DNA from: Planctomycetota bacterium
Lineage (GTDB): Bacteria; JAJVIF01; JAPKYR01
Assembly: GCA_030614715.1 (NCBI GenBank)
Contig: JAUWTM010000009.1
Span: forward strand, 1-53,692
Reading direction: 5' to 3'
DNA length: 53,692 nt
The position numbers and the translations under genes are program-made. The notes beneath the pieces were generated by a model, which did not search any database, was not told where the DNA came from, and saw only the letters and a list, made by a program, of their open reading frames with translations. Positions 6,532-15,412 of the stretch are shown here, one piece after another. How positions within the stretch are numbered: position 1 is the first letter of the stretch; the number at the start of each line of letters is the position of its first letter.

Positions 6532-8166
6532 GTGTCGGATTTAATGCCACCAGATAATGTCCAGGAACCGGGTATACCGATCCCCGGCAACGGACCGTCC
6601 CCATCCACAGCGACTTTCATAGCACGGACAGGCGTTCTTCTTGCAGGTGCAACCATTCTCTCACGTATCCTCGGGCTTGTCAGGGAGATGCTGATCGCTA
6701 AATTCTACGGCGCAAGCGGTCAGACCGACAGCTTTGCGTTTGCGATCGTGGTACCTGAACTGCTCAGGACCCTGATCATTTCTGGTGCTGTCGCAAGCGT
6801 GTTCATACCCCTGATGACAGAGACCCAGAAGGCCGGTAAGCCCGAACAGGCAAAAAAACTTGCCGGACTGATGCTCACCTTCATCTCGCTGATTGCAGTC
6901 GTGGTCGTCCTCGCGGGTGAATTCCTTGCACCACAGCTCGTTCAACTGAGCGAAATACTCAGGTTCAAGCAGGGAGCGCTCACACCCGAGCAGATCGCAC
7001 TTACCACACAGCTCATCCGGATTTTGCTCCCGGTCGTCCTGTTTGTGGGTCTCTGGGGACTCATGGGTGGCATTCTGAACACATTCGACAATTTCCACGT
7101 CCCGGGACTCGCACCTCTCGCATGGAACGGAACCATAATCATACTTCTGATAATTTTCGGAAGCCAGGGCAAGATTATTCACGTCGCGTGGGCGTTCATG
7201 ATCGGGCATGGAGTGCAGGTGCTGATGCACCTTCCTGCGCTGATAAAGCTCGGGATCTGGCCCTCTGCAATCGACTGGTCTCACCCCATGCTGCACAAGT
7301 TCATCCAGCTAGCGCCGGTCGCGGTACTCGCCTACGCTGCTACGGCAGTCAACGCGTTTATCGGCCAGGGACTCGCGCTGTCGATGGAGGAATCCGCGGC
7401 TAGTTCCCTGATGTACGCTTTCAGGATTCAGCAGCTCCCGATATCAATATTCGGTGTTTCACTCGCTGTAGCGATGTTCCCTACCCTTTCACGTCAGGCG
7501 GAAGAAGGGTCGGGTAAAGATATCGTAAAAACACTTGCTCTGGGATTACGCATGACAGCCCTTGCCGTCCTGCCTGCAGTGATTTTCTTTCTAATACTGC
7601 CGGTCCAGACAATAGAATTAATATACCAGCGAGGTGAGTTCACCAGCACCAACACGATGAATGTCGCGTCGGCACTCTACTGGTACTCGTGGTCGATCCT
7701 CCCGATCTCTCTCATGCTCCTGACCGCCCGGACATTCTTCAGCGAAAAGGATCCAAAGACACCCGCCATACTTGGGATAATTACGATCGGGCTTTTTTAC
7801 GTGCTTGCGCTCACGTTATCCGGGATGTTCGGATTCGAGGGCATACCGATGTCCAATTCCATCGTTGCCTGGGTGTTCCTCGTAATCTCAGTGATCATCC
7901 TGCACGTCCGCTATCAGTCAAAAGCATCGTTATTCAGCACGGTTGGCATGACAGCGCCCATCAAGATGTTAATCGCAGGGATTCTCGAGGCTGTTGTCCT
8001 GGTTGTTTACACGAATCTTATCGGTGAAGTCCATGGAACGCTGAGTCTAATCGCATTTCTCGCGGGTGCTATGATCATCGGCGCAGGAGCATATCTGGGT
8101 GCTTTGAAGCTCCTGAAATCGGAAGATTTATCAGCAACACTGCGTCATCTTTTGAGAAAACGTTGA
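6532..8166 (+). CDS. murJ: Lipid II flippase MurJ (MviN family)
   Basis: 544 residues from GTG at 6532; ATG at 6544 is an alternative, and neither has a strong ribosome site. The protein is hydrophobic throughout, with about 14 membrane segments. It carries the MurJ N-terminal signature GATILSRILGLVREMLIAKFYGA followed by TDSFAFAIVVPELLR and SGAVASVFIPL, then VLFVGLWGLMGGILNTFDNFHVPG. MurJ turns lipid-linked peptidoglycan precursors from the inner to the outer leaflet of the cytoplasmic membrane. Length and motif order are normal. lepA follows after 42 bases, suggesting co-transcription. Confidence 0.95.
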   Translation: MSDLMPPDNVQEPGIPIPGNGPSPSTATFIARTGVLLAGATILSRILGLVREMLIAKFYGASGQTDSFAFAIVVPELLRTLIISGAVASVFIPLMTETQKAGKPEQAKKLAGLMLTFISLIAVVVVLAGEFLAPQLVQLSEILRFKQGALTPEQIALTTQLIRILLPVVLFVGLWGLMGGILNTFDNFHVPGLAPLAWNGTIIILLIIFGSQGKIIHVAWAFMIGHGVQVLMHLPALIKLGIWPSAIDWSHPMLHKFIQLAPVAVLAYAATAVNAFIGQGLALSMEESAASSLMYAFRIQQLPISIFGVSLAVAMFPTLSRQAEEGSGKDIVKTLALGLRMTALAVLPAVIFFLILPVQTIELIYQRGEFTSTNTMNVASALYWYSWSILPISLMLLTARTFFSEKDPKTPAILGIITIGLFYVLALTLSGMFGFEGIPMSNSIVAWVFLVISVIILHVRYQSKASLFSTVGMTAPIKMLIAGILEAVVLVVYTNLIGEVHGTLSLIAFLAGAMIIGAGAYLGALKLLKSEDLSATLRHLLRKR

Positions 8167-8208
8167 GTAACTACCAACTGTCCGTTAAAATTCGACATTG
8201 GCCCTTCG

Positions 8209-10020
8209 ATGGTTGATTTAAAGAACATACGTAACTTCGCGATAGTCGCTCACATCGACCACGGCAAGTCGACACTCGCCGACCGCATCCTCGAACTGAC
8301 CGGAGCGGTTCCGAAAAAGCGCATGCGCGAGCAGATGCTCGACACGATGGAGCTCGAACGGGAGCGAGGGATCACGATCAAGGCGGTCGCTGTTCGGATT
8401 CCGTACAGGGGCAAGGACGGCGTGGACTACCAGCTCAACCTGATCGACACGCCCGGCCACGTGGATTTTTCATACGAGGTCAGCCGCGCACTCGCTGCAT
8501 GCGAGGGTGCACTCTTACTGGTCGATGCCAGCCAGGGCCCGCAGGCCCAGACTCTCGCGAACCTTTACCTTGCGCTGGAGCAGGACCTGGCGATCATCCC
8601 CGTTCTCAACAAGATCGACCTGCCGGCAGCTCGCGTGGATGAAATAAAGAGCGAGGTTATCAACCTGATCGGTGGTTCCGAGGACGAAATTACACTTGTC
8701 AGTGCTAAAGACGGTCGCGGTGTACTCGATGTGGTCGATAGAATAATCGATGAGGTCCCTCCCCCCGGGGGTGACGCGGATGCTCCATTCCGGGCGTTGA
8801 TTTTCGACTCCCATTTCGACACCTACAAGGGTGTGGTTGTGTACCTGAGGGTTGTCGATGGCTCAATCAAGCGCGGTGACCACATCGAGATGATGGCGAA
8901 CGGTAATAGATTCGAGGTCAACGAGGTCGGTATCTTCACACCGTGGCAGGTGAAAGTCGATTCGCTCTCAGCGGGAGAGGTAGGCTACCTGTCCGCGACA
9001 ATTCGCGAGATCGGGGATGCACAGGTCGGTGACACGATAATCCTCGCCGGGAAAAGGGACGAGGTCGAAAAGCTCCCGGGGTACAGAGAGCCTAAGCAGA
9101 TGGTTTTTGCGAGCTTTTACCCGGTCGAACCCGACGATTATCCCAGGATATCAACCGCGCTTGAAAAGCTGCACCTGAATGATTCGAGTTTCTCCTACCA
9201 GCAGGAGAGCTCCGCTGCGCTCGGATTCGGATACCGTCTCGGATTCCTCGGTGTGCTCCACATGGAGATCGTGCAGGAACGTCTTGAACGAGAGTACGAA
9301 CTGGAACTTGTAATTACCGTGCCAACTGTCCGTTACGAACTCGAATATACCGACGGACATGTCGAGTATGTCGAGAGCCCGGCCGATTTCCCGGACCGCA
9401 CGCGACTGGCGGATATCCGTGAACCGATCTGCGACGTAACCATCGTCACTCCGAAGGAATACATCGGATCTGTCATGGAGCTCGCGCATAAACGAAGGGC
9501 TGTTGACAAGGGTATGCAATACATTGGAACCGAACGTGTCACAATGCAGTACAGGATTCCGCTGTCGGAGCTGATAATCGATTTCAATGACATGCTGAAG
9601 GGCGGCACGCGAGGCTACGGATCGCTCGATTACGAATTTGTCGGATACGAATCCACGAAGCTTGTGAAGGTCGATATTCTCGTGAACAGTGAACCGGTCG
9701 ATGCGCTCACTTTCCTGTCCGATTCTGAATCAGCCCAGAGGAAGGGCCGTACAATGGTCGTACGCCTTAGAAGCACGATACCCCGTCACCTTTTCGACAT
9801 CCCGATACAGGCAGCGGTCGGAGGGAGAATTGTCGCGAGGGAGACCATCAAGGCACTGAGAAAAGATGTCACTGCGAAATGCTACGGCGGCGATATCACC
9901 CGTAAAAGGAAACTACTTGAACAGCAGAAAAAGGGAAAGCAGAAGATGAAACAGGTGGGGTCGGTATCGATCCCACAGGAGGCGTTCCTGGCGGCATTAA
10001 AAATCAGGGAAGAGGATTAA
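8209..10020 (+). CDS. lepA: Elongation factor 4 (LepA)
   Basis: 603 residues, the usual LepA length. The GTPase motifs are intact: HIDHGKST (G1, about 15-22), ERERGITIKA (G2), DTPGHVDF (G3), NKIDLP (G4) and SAKDG (G5). Typical LepA blocks follow: YKGVVVYLRVVDG, GEVGYLSATI, LGFRLGFLGVLHMEI-like residues, LELVITVPTVRYE, and the LepA-specific C-terminal domain ending near KGKQKMKQVGSVSIPQEAF. It is a ribosome-associated GTPase acting on elongating ribosomes under stress. The gene sits 42 bases after murJ and ends three bases from the convergent lexA stop, without a visible terminator between. Confidence 0.98.
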   Translation: MVDLKNIRNFAIVAHIDHGKSTLADRILELTGAVPKKRMREQMLDTMELERERGITIKAVAVRIPYRGKDGVDYQLNLIDTPGHVDFSYEVSRALAACEGALLLVDASQGPQAQTLANLYLALEQDLAIIPVLNKIDLPAARVDEIKSEVINLIGGSEDEITLVSAKDGRGVLDVVDRIIDEVPPPGGDADAPFRALIFDSHFDTYKGVVVYLRVVDGSIKRGDHIEMMANGNRFEVNEVGIFTPWQVKVDSLSAGEVGYLSATIREIGDAQVGDTIILAGKRDEVEKLPGYREPKQMVFASFYPVEPDDYPRISTALEKLHLNDSSFSYQQESSAALGFGYRLGFLGVLHMEIVQERLEREYELELVITVPTVRYELEYTDGHVEYVESPADFPDRTRLADIREPICDVTIVTPKEYIGSVMELAHKRRAVDKGMQYIGTERVTMQYRIPLSELIIDFNDMLKGGTRGYGSLDYEFVGYESTKLVKVDILVNSEPVDALTFLSDSESAQRKGRTMVVRLRSTIPRHLFDIPIQAAVGGRIVARETIKALRKDVTAKCYGGDITRKRKLLEQQKKGKQKMKQVGSVSIPQEAFLAALKIREED

Positions 10021-10023
10021 CTG

Positions 10024-10683
10024 TTAACTCATCGGACGGTAAAGCCCGATAACGACACCATTGATCTGTAATTGACTGAGATCGTCGATCTTGATGTCCT
10101 CGTAGCTCTCGTTCTCAGGATGAAGTATCACGGTGTTGCCCTTCTTGACGAATCGCTTCAACGTGGCTTCCGACTCGATTCCATCGATCAGGGCCACCAC
10201 GATCTCACCATTGCGAGCGGTCTGCTGTTTGCGGACGATGACGATGTCGCCGAAATATATCCCGACGTCCTGCATGCTGTCGCCGTTGACCTTGAGCGCG
10301 AAATGCTCTTCACCCGGCAGGTAATCCCCGCCGATAACGAACTTTTCATCGGACGACGCGATAGCGGCATCCGGTTCGCCGGCTGCAATGCGCCCGACCA
10401 GCGGGATCGCGCGAATGTCTGACTTTATGAGCTCACGTCGCATCTGCAGATGCTCCAGTCCCGGGGGAAATTCCTTGATAAGAATGCCCCGTGAGTGTTT
10501 CGTGTCGCGATCGATCCAGCCCTTTCGCTCCAGTGCCAGGAGATGGTCGTACGCACCCTTCACGGTGAATTTGAAGAAGTCAGCGATGTCGCGGATTGTC
10601 GGGGGACGCTCGTAGTCCTGGATGTAATCAATAATAAAGCGAAGGATCTGCTCCTGTCGGGCAGTCAGTTTTCGTGTGGCCAT
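10024..10683 (-). CDS. lexA: LexA-type SOS repressor
   Basis: 219 residues. N-terminal winged helix: LTARQEQILRFIIDYIQDYERPPTIRDIA with recognition region VKGAYDHLLALERKGWI. The self-cleavage bond is Ala101-Gly102 (GRIAAGEPD), with catalytic Ser136 (VNGDSMQDVGI) and Lys176 (EATLKRF), as in LexA/UmuD peptidases. It should repress DNA-damage genes and cleave itself when stimulated by RecA filaments. A GGAGGA ribosome site sits upstream of the ATG. The promoter contains an odd-centred dyad TATAGTATA that could be an autoregulatory site, though LexA boxes differ between phyla. Other family members (peptidase S24 phage repressors) are less likely given the length and context. Confidence 0.93.
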   Translation of the reverse strand: MATRKLTARQEQILRFIIDYIQDYERPPTIRDIADFFKFTVKGAYDHLLALERKGWIDRDTKHSRGILIKEFPPGLEHLQMRRELIKSDIRAIPLVGRIAAGEPDAAIASSDEKFVIGGDYLPGEEHFALKVNGDSMQDVGIYFGDIVIVRKQQTARNGEIVVALIDGIESEATLKRFVKKGNTVILHPENESYEDIKIDDLSQLQINGVVIGLYRPMS

Positions 10684-10727
10684 TTAATCCTCCGTAAGGT
10701 GTCGGATTTTGGAATTGGCACTCAATT

Positions 10728-10755
10728 TTTATATACTATACCAAATTTAGGTAAA
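10728..10755 (-). promoter_or_regulatory. lexA promoter with an internal dyad
   Basis: On the minus strand TTTACC and TATAAA are 16 bases apart, and the spacer reaches into TATAGTATA (plus 10732-10740). The dyad position would suit autorepression, but I cannot verify that LexA binds it. Confidence 0.4.
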
Positions 10756-10989
10756 AAATGAAAGGGGGTAAACCGAAAATTGTCCAAATACGGTATTTCT
10801 GCAGGATACCTATGAGACTTTCACCCCCCCCCTGAAAAGCCGTTGACTAAGCTGAAGTCTAAGGAGCACTCAAGATGAACGCTGACGAGAAATGGAAACG
10901 TTTTAGACAGAATAAATGATCACTCAGATGCATTTACAACACGTTTTACGTAGAATACTCCCAACCCAAACCTGAAGGAGACCTGAATC
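10756..10989. other. Intergenic region between lexA and the zinc-ribbon gene
   Basis: Holds a run of nine C (10824-10832), a TTGACT (10843-10848) without a matching -10, and the possible micro-ORF at 10875. Nothing else is recognised. Confidence 0.5.
10875..10919 (+). CDS. Possible 14-residue micro-ORF
   Basis: AAGGAG lies 8 bases before an ATG, and 14 codons (MNADEKWKRFRQNK) end at TGA 10917-10919. The ribosome site is as good as that of real genes here. The product is very basic in its second half. It could be a leader peptide for the next gene or chance; nothing else supports it. Confidence 0.25.
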   Translation: MNADEKWKRFRQNK

Positions 10990-11205
10990 ATGTTGATGAG
11001 CACAGAATGCCCGAAATGCCAAGGTGTACTCGAGGAAGGCTTCATGCCCGACCGCCCGGACGACAAGGTGTTCCCGGCTATCTGGGTGGAAGGAAATCCC
11101 GGATACAAAGAGATCGAGAAGAAGGGCCGTAAGTACCGGATTCAGTCGTACCGATGCATGTCGTGCGGCTACATGGAATCGTACGCCGAAATGTCCGCCG
11201 AATAG
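10990..11205 (+). CDS. Small zinc-ribbon protein
   Basis: 71 residues. AAGGAG sits 9 bases before the ATG at 10990; a second ATG at 10996 is too far from it. Cys7-x2-Cys10 (CPKC) and Cys56-x2-Cys59 (CMSCG) make a four-Cys zinc knuckle with a conserved-looking middle (FPAIWVEGNPGYKEIEKKGRKYRIQSYR). This resembles small nucleic-acid or protein-binding zinc ribbons commonly annotated as hypothetical. The role cannot be inferred. It stands alone downstream of lexA on the other strand. Confidence 0.8.
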   Translation: MLMSTECPKCQGVLEEGFMPDRPDDKVFPAIWVEGNPGYKEIEKKGRKYRIQSYRCMSCGYMESYAEMSAE

Positions 11206-11242
11206 AACAGATTAAATATTCTCGATCAACTTGATTGCTAAT

Positions 11243-11375
11243 GTAAAGGGGATTTCCGTAAAGGGGACTGTCGTAAAGGGGACTGTCGTAAAGGGGACTG
11301 TCACCTTTTTGCGTCAGACAGGCCCCTACAAATGTCCACTTTTCCTGGAGCAAAAAGGATGCCTGTCCCCTTTAC
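11243..11375. repeat. RAYT-type REP cluster with four 15-bp units and a large inverted repeat
   Basis: Four contiguous 15-bp units start at 11243, 11258, 11273 and 11288; the last three read GTAAAGGGGACTGTC exactly and the first is diverged. The last continues into ACCTTTTTGC (to 11312). Its diverged inverted copy (GCAAAAAGGATGCCTG then TCCCCTTTAC) lies at 11350-11375, about 37 bases further on. The arrangement resembles REP/BIME elements moved by TnpA-REP transposases. The DUF5131 gene ends just beyond it at 11385. Confidence 0.8.
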
Positions 11376-11384
11376 GTCTTTCCC

Positions 11385-12122
11385 TCACGCGACAGAATAC
11401 CCCAAAGGCATCTGACTCCACACCTTCTTCTCCAGTACCCGACCAGCTTTCTTCTTGTTCACCCCACCCCACTGCTTGAAGAAGAACGGAACTCCTGCAT
11501 CGACACACTGATCTCGAATCTCGATCACCCATTCCTCACTCATCGGACGTGCTCGCGGACCTGACTCACCACCGACAATTACCCAGTCGATTCCCCGCAG
11601 GTCCAGGTTCGGGATAGGTCCAAGCAACGGTTCGATCGACAGAAATCTAATCGCTGCCGATGTTTTTCTCAAATCATCGATACGATTTACATAATTCTCG
11701 GTCTCTACACTCACTCCCATCCAGATGTTTTTAGTCCATGGAAGTTTGGAATCAAGCTGTAGAAGTCGACCCGACCGCTTTGTGAGTACCTGGAAATAGT
11801 GCTGCCCGGCACGATTCATGACGTCGAAGACGTCCAGGATGAAATCTGTCGGTACGTTTCTATGAAACAGGTCAGACATCGAGTTGGTGAAAATCATTTG
11901 GGACTTTTTCCACGTCAGGGGCCTTTCGAGCATGTGCGAATGGCAGGTGACTTCGAAGCCGTTACGATAATTATCCTGCCCCATGAGCATGAGGCGGTGC
12001 GCCATGCGTTCGGCGTAGCAGTTCTTACACCCGGGTGATGTCTTAGAGCATCCCGTAACCGGATTCCACGTAGACGAGGTCCATTCGATTGAGGAAGTAC
12101 CTGCCACGACTCTACAACTCAT
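11385..12122 (-). CDS. DUF5131 / phage Gp37-Gp68 family three-Cys-motif protein
   Basis: 245 residues. The N-terminus has the family signature [30 protein letters not shown] with Cys25, Cys32 and Cys35, which could hold an iron-sulfur cluster or a metal. Further blocks are [56 protein letters not shown] and PFFFKQWGG, all typical of DUF5131. Related proteins occur in phages and genomic islands beside TcmP. The ATG overlaps the tcmP stop by four bases (ATGA), so translation is coupled. Its DNA is noticeably less A/T-rich than tcmP. Biochemical role unestablished to my knowledge; the Cys pattern recalls radical SAM-like enzymes but is not the canonical CxxxCxxC. Confidence 0.9.
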   Translation of the reverse strand: MSCRVVAGTSSIEWTSSTWNPVTGCSKTSPGCKNCYAERMAHRLMLMGQDNYRNGFEVTCHSHMLERPLTWKKSQMIFTNSMSDLFHRNVPTDFILDVFDVMNRAGQHYFQVLTKRSGRLLQLDSKLPWTKNIWMGVSVETENYVNRIDDLRKTSAAIRFLSIEPLLGPIPNLDLRGIDWVIVGGESGPRARPMSEEWVIEIRDQCVDAGVPFFFKQWGGVNKKKAGRVLEKKVWSQMPLGYSVA

Positions 12123-12928
12123 CTCCCGTATTTGCTGAAAATGTCTTTAATAATTTTATCCGCTGTATTATTCTGAGATGCAAAGTATAGATAGTATACA
12201 GTCCTTCCTATTGAATTCTTCATAGGAATTGGCTTAGGCACATAACTAAAGCCAGCAACTTGCTTTAGTCTATTCTGAAACCATTTAGCTATGTCCTCAT
12301 TAGATTTTTTCTCGCTAACATCCCCAAATAAACTCATTGATGTGTCGAATAGGAAATTTTTCCAATCATCTGATCCACAAGTTTGATTCATTCTTTGCAT
12401 ATCTGATGGCCTTACCTCTGAAATATCCGCTTTTTTGAAATTCCTATTTATGTCCATAATTGAAAAGTTAACAAATAATTCGATTGTGCCCATTTCTGCT
12501 GCTGCTTTTATAACAGTCCAGTCTAAGTGAATTCCATATGGATCCAAAAAGCACAAACCTCGCTTAAACTGCGAGTACTCAATATTTGGTAAAACATCAT
12601 TTAATAAGATCTTGCTGCAATCACCTTTGAAGATCGTAACATTCTTTTGTGATCCGACTTTGTCTTCTAGAGTATCTACCTTCTTTAGATCCATTTCAAC
12701 AAAGTAATACACATCAAAGCTAGGTTTAATTGTCAAAGCATTCAGTGCTGAGCCTTTGATTTTATTTCCGGTTTTTTTAGACCGATACTCTCCTTTCCCT
12801 GCAAAAGCATCAACATAAATGCTTGTTAGCTTGTGTTTATTTAATATTGTTGTATACGCATGCGAATATTTTCCCAGGATATCTAGTTTGTCTTCAGACC
12901 ATTCTCCTATAGTCTCGAATTTTTCCAT
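12119..12928 (-). CDS. tcmP: Three-Cys-motif partner protein TcmP
   Basis: 269 residues from ATG at 12928. The frame extends upstream to 13000, but that part would translate the inverted repeat at 12967-12991 and lacks a ribosome site, so the internal ATG is chosen. The fold looks like a Rossmann methyltransferase: [11 protein letters not shown] (39-48), YYFVEMD (75-80), FKGDC near 100, and [12 protein letters not shown] (126-137) with the DPYG motif at 129-132. TcmP proteins are known as obligate neighbours of the DUF5131/three-Cys proteins, and here the two overlap by four bases. The gene is conspicuously A/T-rich compared with everything around it, a sign of recent transfer. Cytoplasmic; reaction unknown. 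Confidence 0.88.
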   Translation of the reverse strand: MEKFETIGEWSEDKLDILGKYSHAYTTILNKHKLTSIYVDAFAGKGEYRSKKTGNKIKGSALNALTIKPSFDVYYFVEMDLKKVDTLEDKVGSQKNVTIFKGDCSKILLNDVLPNIEYSQFKRGLCFLDPYGIHLDWTVIKAAAEMGTIELFVNFSIMDINRNFKKADISEVRPSDMQRMNQTCGSDDWKNFLFDTSMSLFGDVSEKKSNEDIAKWFQNRLKQVAGFSYVPKPIPMKNSIGRTVYYLYFASQNNTADKIIKDIFSKYGR

Positions 12929-12966
12929 ATTCCAGTACTTCCGAAATTTAATTCGGATAATTAGTA

Positions 12967-12991
12967 TGCTATACTTTTGTTTAGTATAGCA
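12967..12991. promoter_or_regulatory. Inverted repeat upstream of tcmP
   Basis: Perfect 9-bp arms TGCTATACT / AGTATAGCA around TTTGTTT, about 40 bases before the tcmP ATG. The arm core TATACTA resembles the dyad in the lexA promoter. It may be an operator or part of the promoter. Confidence 0.45.
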
Positions 12992-13104
12992 GGGGAACAT
13001 TCAAAATACTAGGTCTATTTTAATATCCTTTAGTTATCTTTAACTCGTGCCTGATCCAAAACTAACTCTTGCTTACATTTAACTCCCCTGCTATTCTTTG
13101 GCCT

Positions 13105-13285
13105 ACATATCACACCGCGTTGTGATGTACGGGAAGACGGTGAGAGTCCGTCGCTGTCCGGCAACTGTGTTGGCGATTCCCCCCGGAATTCAAGCCATTT
13201 CCACCTTCGCTCGAAACGAGCTATGGCGGAGAGAAGGCCCGGAGGGGGAGATGACCCTGAGCCAGGAGACCGATCGCACCGCATG
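13105..13285 (+). ncRNA. Cobalamin riboswitch
   Basis: Core landmarks appear in the right order: a small stem TCACA/TGTGA (13110-13125), GGGAA at 13131, GGTGAGAGTCCGTCGC, GTCCGGCAACTGT (about 13156-13168), and about 90 bases later the B12 box GAGCCAGGAGACCG (13259-13272). This matches the consensus of adenosylcobalamin-type riboswitches. It precedes a lipoprotein, a TonB receptor and a propeller gene. A hairpin GCGAG/CTCGC (13331-13347) just before the AAAGGG ribosome site of the first gene may be the expression platform, so control at translation is possible. No run of T follows it. Confidence 0.93.
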
Positions 13286-13360
13286 ACACCGTCAGGCAAA
13301 TCCATCAATGCAGACGGTCACCACTCATGCGCGAGCCACGGACTCGCAAAGGGATTATCG

Positions 13361-15412
13361 ATGAAATTTCAAAATCCCCTCCTGTTCAGATCAAGATTTT
13401 CCCCGGTCGGAGTTTTACTGATCGTGTGCATTGCCGCTGTCACAGGCTGCGGATCGAACATGCCGACAGCTCCTGATTCCAGCATCGACACCTGGACAGC
13501 TTCGACATCCGACAGGACAGACGGTTCACACCAGATGTGGGGCGTATGGCACGTTACGATCAATCCCGTCAGCATGACAATCGGGACAGTCCCCGATCGA
13601 TCATCAAACGCTCACTGGAACGTGACTCAGTTCGTTCAGGCTCCAGCCTGCCCTTCGTGCCTTTCGTTTACAAACCTCCAGGTAATAGATCCCGACCACT
13701 TGTCCGTCACGATTTCAATCACTCACCCGTTCTCCGGAAAACCGAATCTCGACGGCTTCGATGTGAAAGGGATTGGACTTTCAACACCGGACCTGTCATT
13801 TCCGTCCGGAACGGTGTCGACCTTCATCGAAAACGCTGACGGGTACACGTCGCGATGGTCATCAGGCTCGTGGGCTGACATAAATCCCTGCGTTGATTTC
13901 GCTACAGATGATCCCGAGCGACGGTTTGCATCAGGCACGACCCACGAACGTGAGATTATCATCCGAAAGCCTGAATCGGGTCCGCTCGTGTTCGATTACG
14001 TAATAGACGCATGCTGGCTTCCACCGGACCTGGTCAATGAAAACATTCCATCGTTAAGTAAGCATTGCAACGAGGCGTTCGAAGCGGAGATCGATGTCAC
14101 AGGGCAGATCTCACCGCTTCCTGGCTCGATGGTCGACGTGGTGATTCAATTCCACGACTGGCAGGGGGATGGAGAAAACGCAACAGTCACTGTCGAGATC
14201 CCATCGCTCCTGACCGTACCGTTACAAGCTGAATTTATCGGAGAAAACGACGCGACCACTTTCAAGTGCACATTACAGAATCAAAAATCAGCTCCAGCCG
14301 GGACATATCAGGTGCTGGTTTCAATCGCTGATGCCCTGAATAATCCCGAAAACAATTCTCTTACCTGGTACGGCATCGCGGAAGTCATTGTGTCCGATCA
14401 GATTCCTGAGATGACCGGGATTGAAATCTCACCCGATGCCGTCTCGCTTCCCGACACCGGCTCAAATGCAGATTTCGATCTCTACGCGATCTATTCCGAT
14501 AACAGCAGGACTCCCGTTGCTGACGCTATAGACTGGAACATCACGGGCACTGATCTGAACGGGCACACACTCGCTGAAATCGACTCAAACGGCACCGTTA
14601 CACGGCTTTCATCAAGATGGTGGGGAGGAACTGCGACCGTAACTGCCGACTACTTGGGCTATCACGATGACGCAATTGCGTACTGCGAGGACCCATTCGC
14701 GGATGAAATCGAAGTGTCTTTCGGTGAGTTGAATGTCGAAGGTGAAGGATTTGCCAATCCCGTCGCGCTTCTCGGACCACCATCGGGAGGCGGTGTGGGC
14801 GGAGGAAGCCTTGATTCGTGCTCACTCGGTTACGGCGGGGTCGCGACACTCGGATTCACAGACAATGTGATCGTCGATGGACCCGGAGTCGATTTCATCG
14901 TCTTTGAAAATCCGTTCTACTCGGACGGCTGCTTCTGGAACGATATATGGCAGCACGGTGCATGGAACGAAACCGCGATTGTTGAGGTCAGCCAGGACGG
15001 AACTACGTGGTACAGAATCCCCAACGACTTCAATCCAGCTAACGAGACCTGTGGAATCCAGCCGTACAAGAATCCATCGAGCTTCACGGGTATCGCCGGC
15101 AACACCCCTGTATTCGCGGGAGTTGAGGATGACGGGTCACTCAAGGACGGGATCGATCCGACAGATCCGGTGAACGCAGGCGGCGACACGTTCGATCTTG
15201 CGACAACCGGGCTCGCATGGTGCCGCTACGTGCGGCTGATCGACACCGGCAAGGAATCAGATTTCCCGGGAACGGGTCAGTACGACGATGACGGCGACCT
15301 CATAATGGATTTCGGCAAGATTACAATCCTTGGAAGCATTGAAGGATCTGCGGGCTTCGATGGAGACGCTGTCGCGGCCGTACACTCGGCAAGTCCACTG
15401 GAAGTAAAATGA
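13361..15412 (+). CDS. Multidomain surface lipoprotein of the B12 operon
   Basis: 683 residues from ATG 13361 (AAAGGG 8 bases upstream). The frame extends 46 codons earlier, but that part lies in the riboswitch. Lipobox VTGC with Cys30. Residues about 46-346 are the shared domain of this window's lipoproteins: MWGVWHVTI, CPSC, THPFSG, FDVKGIG, NADGYTSRW, DYVIDACW. Residues about 350-443 look like a bacterial Ig-like (Big_2) domain. Residues about 447-660 form another beta domain (GYGGVATLGFTDN, DGPGVDFIVFENPF, TAIVEVSQDGTTWYRIPND, WCRYVRLID) that I recall from surface proteins beside cobalamin receptors in other phyla. Its stop overlaps the TonB gene start (ATGA). Role inferred: capture or presentation of a cobamide outside the outer membrane. 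Confidence 0.82.
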   Translation: MKFQNPLLFRSRFSPVGVLLIVCIAAVTGCGSNMPTAPDSSIDTWTASTSDRTDGSHQMWGVWHVTINPVSMTIGTVPDRSSNAHWNVTQFVQAPACPSCLSFTNLQVIDPDHLSVTISITHPFSGKPNLDGFDVKGIGLSTPDLSFPSGTVSTFIENADGYTSRWSSGSWADINPCVDFATDDPERRFASGTTHEREIIIRKPESGPLVFDYVIDACWLPPDLVNENIPSLSKHCNEAFEAEIDVTGQISPLPGSMVDVVIQFHDWQGDGENATVTVEIPSLLTVPLQAEFIGENDATTFKCTLQNQKSAPAGTYQVLVSIADALNNPENNSLTWYGIAEVIVSDQIPEMTGIEISPDAVSLPDTGSNADFDLYAIYSDNSRTPVADAIDWNITGTDLNGHTLAEIDSNGTVTRLSSRWWGGTATVTADYLGYHDDAIAYCEDPFADEIEVSFGELNVEGEGFANPVALLGPPSGGGVGGGSLDSCSLGYGGVATLGFTDNVIVDGPGVDFIVFENPFYSDGCFWNDIWQHGAWNETAIVEVSQDGTTWYRIPNDFNPANETCGIQPYKNPSSFTGIAGNTPVFAGVEDDGSLKDGIDPTDPVNAGGDTFDLATTGLAWCRYVRLIDTGKESDFPGTGQYDDDGDLIMDFGKITILGSIEGSAGFDGDAVAAVHSASPLEVK

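Noticed and set aside
6661-7296. Long minus-strand open frame inside murJ
   Set aside because: Lies wholly within the murJ gene on the other strand, has no ribosome site, and its product is a His/Arg/Glu-rich sequence without domains.
13223-13360. Upstream in-frame extension of the B12-operon lipoprotein
   Set aside because: It would translate the 3' part of the cobalamin riboswitch; the ATG at 13361 has a ribosome site and is followed directly by the lipoprotein signal.
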